A stretch of 12,869 nucleotides of DNA from Legionellales bacterium UBA2469 (GTDB taxonomy: Bacteria; Pseudomonadota; Gammaproteobacteria; Legionellales; Legionellaceae), in the NCBI GenBank assembly GCA_002342175.1, contig DDPL01000028.1, positions 27,568-40,436 of the forward strand, written 5' to 3'. Position 1 is the first letter of the stretch. Every line of letters starts with the position of its first letter. Shown here piece after piece: positions 7,462-12,869 of the stretch. Position numbers and translations under genes: made by a program. Under the pieces are notes generated by a model. The model saw only the letters and a program-made list of their open reading frames with translations. It did no database searches and was not told where the DNA came from.

Positions 7462-7929
7462 TTAGGGCGACTCAATGACCAGCCCTTTATTTGTTTTCAC
7501 TTCTCCCAATGTGAAAAATGAACGCAATTGCTGAACTCCAGGCAATGACAACAACACGTTTGCATACAGCCGCTTAAACGCATGAATGTCTTTCACCCTA
7601 ATTTTCATCCAATAGTCAAAATCACCCGTCAACAACACGCATTCCATGATGACAGGGATTTTTTGCACGGCCTCTTCAAATATGGAAAAACTATTCGCAG
7701 TTGATCGCTCGAGAATCACCCCTACGTAGACTAAAACTGATAAGCCCAATTTATCGGGATCAAGTACCGCTCCGATATGCTGGATATAGCCTTCGTCTCG
7801 TAAACGCTTTGTTCGGTTCCAGCATGCTGTTTTACTGATGCTAACCTTGTCAGCCAAGTCAGAGTTAGCTATATCACCTTGATTTTGCAGGATTTTTAAA
7901 ATCTTTACGTCTACCCGGTCAATGGTCAT
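7462..7929 (-). CDS. AsnC/Lrp-family transcriptional regulator
   Basis: A 155-residue regulator with the family's two parts: an N-terminal helix-turn-helix at about residues 6-50 (DVKILKILQNQGD, LADKVSISKTACWNRTKRL) and a C-terminal ligand-sensing/oligomerisation domain (about 60-150), including TGDFDYWMKIRVKDI and a terminal LPGVQQLRSFFTLGEV. It binds DNA as dimers or larger rings and usually responds to amino acids or related metabolites. It is transcribed divergently from the membrane protein gene at 8111, the common layout in which such a regulator controls a neighbouring transporter. The 8-bp inverted repeat in the shared intergenic region is a candidate binding site. Length and motifs are complete. 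Confidence 0.92.
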   Translation of the reverse strand: MTIDRVDVKILKILQNQGDIANSDLADKVSISKTACWNRTKRLRDEGYIQHIGAVLDPDKLGLSVLVYVGVILERSTANSFSIFEEAVQKIPVIMECVLLTGDFDYWMKIRVKDIHAFKRLYANVLLSLPGVQQLRSFFTLGEVKTNKGLVIESP

Positions 7930-7994
7930 GTGAACATTATTCCTGTTTTGATTCGTATGTCGGATTATTCTATCACGAAAATTAAATTAACAAA

Positions 7995-8055
7995 TATTTT
8001 CACCCATTATTTGAATGAAAATAAGAACCATCCTCATTAAATGCCGATCTATAAT
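7995..8055 (+). promoter_or_regulatory. Intergenic operator-like inverted repeat and TATAAT box
   Basis: TATTTTCA (7995-8002) and its exact complement TGAAAATA (8016-8023) have centres 21 bp apart, two helical turns. A perfect -10 box TATAAT lies at 8050-8055, about 55 nt before the membrane protein start, with no good -35 box. A weak -35 next to an inverted repeat suggests an activator-dependent promoter, with the divergent AsnC/Lrp protein as candidate (inference). Confidence 0.5.
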
Positions 8056-8110
8056 ACAACCAGAGCGTTTAAATAAACAGGATGTTGAATAACACCGTAT
8101 TGAGGGCAGG

Positions 8111-9148
8111 ATGATAAACAAAGAAGAATGTCGCCATGAAGAGCATAATCATGCTTACCTTGAGGAATGGATACATTGGGTTACTAAAATAAATGATACG
8201 CGTCTTGATTGGTTGTGGATGAGGTTCGCTATCACGGCGGGTGCAGCGGCGGGATGGATTGGGTTTTCGAACGCGTTACCCGTTTTGAATGCGATGAAAC
8301 CAGTCACTGATGTTTTAAGTTGGAGCCTCTTTGGTGGGCGCTTTGTGATGCAATCAATATTGGTGATACAACGGACTTTGCAAACTGTTGAGGATAAGCC
8401 AACTAGCGTTACGAAGGTTATCTGTCTAAATGATTTTTTATGGGGTACATCTAATTTTTTATCTGCACAGTGGTTACACGACAATGAACTAAGACCATCT
8501 GTTGGTACACTGGGGTGGTGGGGTAATGTGTGCATGGAGGTCTTACTGATTTATGATGTGATATTCGCGGCTTGGCAGTTCAGGCATGAGCAACATCAGG
8601 CTAATGATTTGATCATATCATCAAATGAACGACAGGTACAATGGCAATACAAAAAACAAGCTTTATTGAGTAACCTAGTTTATACCATCAATCTGGCATG
8701 TGGGTTTTTGTTATTTCGAGGGTTTTCAACAGAAATCAATAACACTGTCCCGCCATGCGTCGGGGCTGGTTTATGTGCTGTTTCAACAGGCCTGTTTCGT
8801 GTAATTGAGTGGGCAATAGTGTTATGTAAACTCAAACAGAAGCAATGTTTAGTTACGCCAAACACGGTCGAATCTCAACATTTTCAGCATGCTTTTCAAC
8901 AAACTGGTGTTGGAGCTGGTGTATCGGTAGGACTTGATCTCTTATTGCCATTGTTTATTTGGATGTCATCAGATGCAAACAATATGATCGTGGTCATTGT
9001 GCTCAGCTTGAGTGCCAATACATTAATCAACGGTTGTTTTAAACGTGACAAAGCCTCACCATTAAGTCGTTGCTCGTTATTTGCGCCACATCAAAGCCCA
9101 CGCATTTCCCCTGTATCTTCCGAGATACCACAACTTTCATTAGCTTGA
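8111..9148 (+). CDS. Polytopic inner-membrane protein of unknown function
   Basis: A 345-residue protein starting at ATG 8111 with GAGGGCAGG just upstream. Hydrophobic segments occur at about 36-52, 70-86, 103-122, 136-155, 184-202, 216-238, 266-285 and 292-310, so 7-8 membrane spans are likely. There is no cleavable signal peptide; the N-terminus is charged and histidine/glutamate-rich (EECRHEEHNH). The C-terminal 35 residues are polar and serine/proline-rich, probably a cytosolic or flexible tail. I do not recognise the family. Location next to an AsnC/Lrp regulator suggests transport or sensing of a small metabolite. A secreted or translocated membrane protein of an intracellular bacterium is another possibility, unsupported by any motif here. 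The base composition resembles the surrounding chromosome and the frame is intact. Confidence 0.75.
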   Translation: MINKEECRHEEHNHAYLEEWIHWVTKINDTRLDWLWMRFAITAGAAAGWIGFSNALPVLNAMKPVTDVLSWSLFGGRFVMQSILVIQRTLQTVEDKPTSVTKVICLNDFLWGTSNFLSAQWLHDNELRPSVGTLGWWGNVCMEVLLIYDVIFAAWQFRHEQHQANDLIISSNERQVQWQYKKQALLSNLVYTINLACGFLLFRGFSTEINNTVPPCVGAGLCAVSTGLFRVIEWAIVLCKLKQKQCLVTPNTVESQHFQHAFQQTGVGAGVSVGLDLLLPLFIWMSSDANNMIVVIVLSLSANTLINGCFKRDKASPLSRCSLFAPHQSPRISPVSSEIPQLSLA

Positions 9149-9221
9149 TGTAAAGATATTGCCCTCGAAATTAGCATGTGTCACATTTTTTGACGTAAAT
9201 ATAAGCTGGGAAATGCTAAAA

Positions 9222-10052
9222 TTATGTTGGCTTACCTTTCCAACTATCACCAGGCAGTTGGCTAATAATCCGCTCTTGCACATGGAGAGCATCAGTAATA
9301 GGATGATAATCGGCTATGTTAAACTCTGGTGGAAGTAACGGAAAAATATCATTGACGAACGCTTCATCATTTAATTTACCTGATAAATTAGCTTCAAACT
9401 CTGCACGCGATACCTTGGTCTGGTCAAAAGCCATGTACTGGTGGAACGATTGCAACATTTTGTCTATATCTAACTCAGGAAATTTTTTCAAAATAATCAC
9501 GAGATCAAATAAATCACGACCCTTTTTGCGTTGGTATAGTGCGCGTAATTTAGTCGCTAGCAACTCTTCCAGATGAAATGTTGTAATCATGGTTTGTTGC
9601 GAAAACCACAGGCTTTTTATTGCAAATGCTTTTTCTGTGAACCCTAAAATAGCAAAATGCTCACGAGTGTTAATTTCAACTTTTAATCGCATGGGGGTGA
9701 TGGGTTGGCTTTCGGAGTCAAAACGATACACCAACGTGGCACGGCCCTTATTGCTTTTTCAACGAGGCTCACCTAGCCATGGATTTAACTGTGCGCCTAG
9801 TGCTTCTATAATCGGTCCAATGGGGCCTTCTGTGATTTGAACTAAATCGATGTCTTCAGAATAACGCGCTGCGGGTTGAACAAATAGTTTATGTAGAGCA
9901 GTGCCACCACGGAACGCCAATGCACTCGCCAGCAATGGGTGTGAAAATATTTCAATGATCGCTCGTGATAACACGAGGTCTTGTTCAACTTGGGCTTCAC
10001 TCGACCATGGGGCAAACTGTTGCCATTCGGTAATAAACGCTTGTGGAATCAT
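9222..10052 (-). pseudogene. abiEii: AbiEii-type nucleotidyltransferase toxin, interrupted by in-frame TGA
   Basis: In one continuous frame from ATG 10050-10052 to TAA 9222-9224 (276 positions) there is one stop, TGA at 9759-9761, after residue 97 (LGEPR-stop-KSNKGRATLVYRF). A TGG to TGA transition would explain it. The N-terminal piece has the type IV toxin motifs FRGGTALHKL (R48, GG 49-50) and YSEDIDL (S65, D67, D69). The part past the stop carries the third acidic position (KVEIN, E126) and the KLRALYQRKKGRDLFDL lysine/arginine helix (from about 168). The 97-residue fragment lacks these and should be inactive. Intact family members transfer nucleotides to RNA or protein targets and arrest growth, often serving in phage defence. 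The start overlaps the antitoxin stop as ATGA, the usual AbiE coupling. Confidence 0.88.
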
Positions 10053-10855
10053 ATATCGCTCTCTATCTGTTCATTTACATATAAATGCCAATCCAAATTT
10101 TTAGGCGCAGTTTTATAGGGTTTATCTGCGCGCAGCGGAATAAATCGGGGGCTATGCTCGTTAATCCAATTTTTGATCAAACCAAGAATGTCCTCTCTGG
10201 CTTCAACTATTCCTAATAAATACCCCATGCGTTGCAAATAAGGTAACTCCAGACTTTCTGTTGCTAATAATTGGGTAAAGCGTGTGAGATCCAATTTTTC
10301 TTGTAACTCACTTAATATGGTTGCAACGTGATTTAAATAACCCGCAGACTTTACATAACGCACTAGATCAAATGCGGTCATCTCGGGCGTAGAGACGTTC
10401 ATATACCCTGTAGGCGTTTTAAGTTGTTGATAACTTATCGCAGGAATGCTTTGTTTAATTAAGCATTGTAGTCGTGTGCGACCCGTTACGATGGTGCGAA
10501 ATCGTTTAACAGAGATGACTTGAAATACTTGAGGTTGCTGATGAGCTGCCCCATGCAAAGCAGCCGCAGATAATAGTCCCACATAATAATCTTGTGGTTC
10601 ATATCGCATTAATGAATCGATGTACCACGTTACCGGTGGTGCGCCTACTGTTTGATACTCTGTAGGAACAATGACATAAAAGCCTTGTTTAGGCCGCGTT
10701 AAACGCTTTTTCTTAATCAACCTCAATGCTGCGAGCTTGAACGCTTCAGGGGTAATTTATAAATTATGCAACGCCTCCTCTCGAGTGAAGGCATAACGAC
10801 CACCCATTTGAAGTGTTGTGATGTACTCTGTTAATGATATATTTTGCATTTTCAT
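10049..10855 (-). pseudogene. abiEi: AbiEi-type antitoxin/repressor, interrupted by in-frame TAA
   Basis: From ATG 10853-10855 (or 10847-10849) the frame reads ISLTEYITTLQMGGRYAFTR and on to ALHNL, meets TAA at 10757-10759, and resumes with ITPEAFKLAALRLIKKKRL through to TGA 10049-10051; total 268 positions. The first 50 or so residues form the winged-helix domain that represses the operon, with RPKQGFYVIVP as the wing. The remainder (TWYIDSLMRYEPQDYYVGLLSAAALHGAAHQQPQVFQV, given in part: YYVGLLSAAALHG) is the typical AbiEi C-terminal domain. A single substitution, for example AAA to TAA, would account for the lesion. Restart at the TTG (10724-10726) would give a protein lacking most of the DNA-binding domain. 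The antitoxin normally both neutralises AbiEii and autorepresses the operon. Confidence 0.88.
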
Positions 10856-10858
10856 TCA

Positions 10859-10887
10859 CAAAACGCATCACTATTTGATACGTTTTG
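10859..10887 (-). promoter_or_regulatory. Inverted repeat upstream of abiEi, likely AbiEi operator
   Basis: CAAAACGCATC (10859-10869) and GATACGTTTTG (10877-10887) form an 11-bp inverted repeat with one mismatch and a 7-bp spacer, starting 4 nt upstream of the restored abiEi ATG. AbiEi proteins are known to bind inverted repeats in their own promoter, so this is the natural operator candidate. I see no clear -10/-35 pair. Confidence 0.6.
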
Positions 10888-11095
10888 CAATCGATATGTT
10901 AAATCCATTGAAAAATAATATATCTGAGTTTGCAATCCCTACTGAACAATGCTTAAGATAAGCGTTATTGATTAAACCTGCATTAGGGATAATATGGAAC
11001 ACTTGCTTGCATCAATACCCTATTCAACAACAATGCTTAAAATTATAGCATTAGTTGTATTGGGCGTATTATTGAAAATATCCCCAAAACTTACC
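10888..11095. other. Non-coding stretch with repeated hairpins
   Basis: No gene is visible. Two related segments, CCCTACTGAACAATGCTTAA (10937-10956) and a variant CCCTATTCAACAACAATGC (from 11018, continuing TTAAAATTAT), are about 80 nt apart. Each contains a hairpin: GCTTA/TAAGC around 10951-10963, and ACAACAATGCT pairing with AGCATTAGTTGT (11027-11058, one bulge). ATCCCTA (10935-10941) is also complementary to TAGGGAT (10984-10990). This may be the non-coding end of the adjoining degraded IS. Confidence 0.45.
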
Positions 11096-11854
11096 TTACG
11101 CAGCAGCTTTTAGTAACTGCAGCTCGTTGAACATAATTTGATTTGCTTTCAAAAGCAGTTTTTGCTTAATAGCAAAATGATTCATGGCTGTTTTGACCTT
11201 CAATAACTCCAACTGACAAAAGCCACCATTGATGCAAATAAATAGTTACATTGAGTCTGAATGGTTTTAGTTGGTGATTTAGACAGACTTGCATTTTGCT
11301 TAATAGATTTGTGAAACTCTTCAATTCTCCACCGTATTTGGTAGGCTTCGTACATGCGGCCAGCATCAATGGATAAATCATTCGTGATGAGATAAAGCGT
11401 TCCTGTTGAGCCGTCTTCGTTTGTGAAGACTTTCATGAGTAATTTGGCAGGAAACGCTATGTCCTTAAGATGTATAGTGATGGCGTCACCATTATTCCAC
11501 TCGAGTGTGTTCACTTGTTGATATTGACTGCTATCAGCATCTCGCTTAGTTAATGCCACACAGCGATTAGATTTGATGCCAATAATGAAGTGTTTTTTTA
11601 AATCATGATGAATAAAGGCCATATTGGTTTTTGAGCCAAACCAATTGTCTGCTAAAACATAATCAAATAAAATATGATTGCTCACAGTTTGCTGAATCAA
11701 GGAACGAAACATATCATTCTTGCTGATTTGAGATTTTCTTTTTCCGGTAAAGCAATATCACCATATCGAACTAAGCAAGAAACAATATTAATACCTTTCA
11801 TACAATAAAACACCACCTGTTTTTTGTTCATGGCGACGTACATCTGAGTTTACA
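10922..11854 (-). mobile_element. Remnant of a second insertion sequence (IS4/IS701-like)
   Basis: A degraded transposase gene is flanked by copies of ATCTGAGTTTRCA at 10922-10934 (R = G) and 11842-11854 (R = A). The copies are direct, not inverted, so this is not a simple intact element: an internal deletion or recombination between copies is likely. Boundaries are provisional. Confidence 0.55.
11096..11843 (-). pseudogene. Degraded DDE transposase (IS4/IS701-like)
   Basis: Three pieces of one transposase lie in successive frames. The N-terminal scrap (11843-11745) reads into GINIVSCLVRYGDIALP. It passes directly into another frame at TGKRKSQISKNDMFRSLI, so about 20 or so expected residues are missing (deletion plus frame change at about 11746). 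The main piece (ending 11200) includes YVLADNWFGSK with a catalytic aspartate, KKHFIIGIKSNR, TNEDGSTGTLYLITND and RWRIEEFHKSIKQ with the catalytic glutamate. At about 11213-11217 a one-base shift ends it early at FVSWSY. The correct C-terminus continues in the next frame as QLELLKVKTAMNHFAIKQK to TAA 11096-11098. The first half of the enzyme is absent. It is non-functional; the family name is from motif memory. Confidence 0.8.
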
Positions 11855-11908
11855 TAATGTATATAAATAGATATGCTTGCTAGGTTTGATACGTTTTCTT
11901 GGAGTGCT

Positions 11909-12802
11909 ATGAAAAATCGATTAACCAATCGACCTGAAAATACAGCTTTTTTTAGAACAGCTTTGCGAATCCATGGGTCTGCAACACCTAAAGTTATTCG
12001 ATTAGTGATGTTTTTTATGTGTTATGCCGGGATGGTTTCCTTTCTGGGGCATCGCTATCCTCAAATCGGATTACCCATAGGTCCTTTTGAATATGGTGGA
12101 TTGATCATGGGATTGATTTTGGTTTTTCGAATAAATGCAGGCTATGATCGATGGTGGGAAGCACGTAAACTATGGGGCACCATCGTGAATCAATCACGTA
12201 ATTTGAATATTATTCTAATGCAGTATTCAAAAGGCGATAATCAAGAATGGAAAAAGACCATCCAACAATATTTAATCGCCTGGCCTATACTGATGAAAGT
12301 TGTTTTACGAGAAAATTTGGATATGGATGTCATTAAACACTTATTTAGCACGGACAAATTAAGAATATTAAGTCAGGCAAAAAATCCCGCAAATTTATTA
12401 TCAATGTGGATAGCGCAGCATATCGAACAAGCAAGAGAAAAAGATATCATTGATGATTTTACTTTTTTGCGTGCGGATGAACAACGTGAACAAATGACCA
12501 ATGCGCAAGGAGCTTGTGAGCGTATTTTAAAAACACCAATGCCCTTGGTTATGGCTATTAAATCCAGACGTTTTATCTTGTTTTTTTTATTGGTATTGCC
12601 ATTTGCATTGATTAATATTTCCGTCTACATAACGCCATGTATATTATTTTTAGTTTCTTATGCCCTTTTATCCTTGGATCAAATCAGCATCGAGTTACAA
12701 AATCCATTTTCAGTGAAGCATTTGAGTCACTTACCATTGGATGAAATTTGCCGTACCATTGAAAAAAATATTATTGAAATGAACACGATTCATGATGAGT
12801 AA
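11909..12802 (+). CDS. Bestrophin-family (UPF0187) membrane channel
   Basis: A 297-residue protein from ATG 11909, chosen because GGAG (11901-11904) precedes it; an ATG at 11873 adds 12 residues but has no ribosome-binding site. Family hallmarks are clear: membrane segments at about 38-58 and 66-75, the conserved LVFRINAGYDRWWEARKLWG block (71-90), GACERILKTPMP (201-212), further membrane helices at about 222-256, and LDQISIELQNPF (256-267) near the C-terminus. Bacterial bestrophins are pentameric ion channels of the inner membrane; some conduct cations, others anions, and selectivity cannot be read here. The frame is intact. The upstream region borders the IS remnant, so its promoter (AT-rich, TATAAA at 11862-11867) may lie within or beside the insertion. 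Confidence 0.9.
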   Translation: MKNRLTNRPENTAFFRTALRIHGSATPKVIRLVMFFMCYAGMVSFLGHRYPQIGLPIGPFEYGGLIMGLILVFRINAGYDRWWEARKLWGTIVNQSRNLNIILMQYSKGDNQEWKKTIQQYLIAWPILMKVVLRENLDMDVIKHLFSTDKLRILSQAKNPANLLSMWIAQHIEQAREKDIIDDFTFLRADEQREQMTNAQGACERILKTPMPLVMAIKSRRFILFFLLVLPFALINISVYITPCILFLVSYALLSLDQISIELQNPFSVKHLSHLPLDEICRTIEKNIIEMNTIHDE

Positions 12803-12869
12803 ATCAACAGAGAAATATTATTTTTTTGTTGTTACCAAAATGCGGCGAAAAGCCCCTGGATTCATCCAT
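12795..12869 (+). CDS. Possible next ORF, cut by window end
   Basis: From ATG 12795 (or 12792) an open frame runs 25 codons to the edge (MSKSTEKYYFFVVTKMRR and on), overlapping the bestrophin stop by 8 nt. The overlap suggests a coupled gene, but there is no strong ribosome-binding site and too little sequence to name a product. Confidence 0.3.
   Translation, partial: MSKSTEKYYFFVVTKMRRKAPGFIH

Noticed and set aside
9171..9219. TTAGCAT/ATGCTAA inverted repeat between convergent genes as a terminator
   Set aside because: The loop is 35 nt and there is no T-run right after the stem on either strand.
9759..9761. TGA read as tryptophan or selenocysteine in AbiEii
   Set aside because: TGA ends other genes here (for example 9146-9148 and 3210-3212), the neighbouring lesions use TAG and TAA, and no selenoprotein context is seen.
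505..9770. Shared AACGAGGCTC between 504-513 and 9761-9770
   Set aside because: Only about ten bases match and the flanks differ; chance is sufficient.
1..12869. CRISPR array
   Set aside because: No regularly spaced repeats of suitable length were seen anywhere.

Overview
The window looks like an accessory, actively decaying region of a gammaproteobacterial chromosome (low GC by eye). It opens inside the tmRNA gene (ssrA), whose 3' end is a classic integration site for genomic islands. The tag ANDAYFAEEALAA, two transposase families, a bestrophin-like channel and many broken genes suggest a host-associated lineage, perhaps Legionellales-like. That taxonomic guess is inference; no species is claimed.

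Layout. (1) 1-387: tmRNA, lacking only a few 5' bases, followed by its terminator. (2) 477-3191: leftover mobile-element genes, namely a primase/helicase-like replication protein whose N-terminus appears missing and an MGGFGSGR-type zinc-ribbon protein interrupted by an in-frame TAG. (3) 3210-5331, minus strand: a tightly packed three-gene operon of winged-helix regulator, nucleotidyltransferase and calcineurin-like phosphoesterase. A perfect 14-bp palindrome overlaps its promoter. The nucleotidyltransferase is frameshifted by a 13-bp tandem duplication whose exact removal restores one 236-residue ORF. (4) 5340-5660: no gene, but a T-arm-like relic with a terminator, a 12-bp match to the tmRNA acceptor end, and GTTGGTA-type inverted repeats resembling integrase arm sites. 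This is a plausible right end of an ssrA-inserted island. (5) 5660-7407: an IS1634-like insertion sequence with intact transposase. (6) 7462-9148: an AsnC/Lrp regulator divergent from a polytopic membrane protein, with an inverted repeat and a TATAAT box between them. (7) 9222-10887, minus strand: an AbiE (type IV toxin-antitoxin) operon in which both genes carry one in-frame nonsense codon (TGA in the toxin, TAA in the antitoxin), with a likely AbiEi operator just upstream. (8) 10888-11854: a structured non-coding stretch and a degraded second transposase. (9) 11909-12802: a bestrophin-family membrane protein, then the start of a possible further ORF.

The theme is a graveyard of mobile and defence modules. 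Four single-event lesions (TAG, TGA, TAA, 13-bp duplication) and one rearranged transposase lie beside intact regulators, channel and IS. The candidate least explained by known families is the regulator-nucleotidyltransferase-phosphoesterase operon. It resembles an AbiE-like nucleotidyltransferase module with an added phosphoesterase, and its lesion is reversible in principle.
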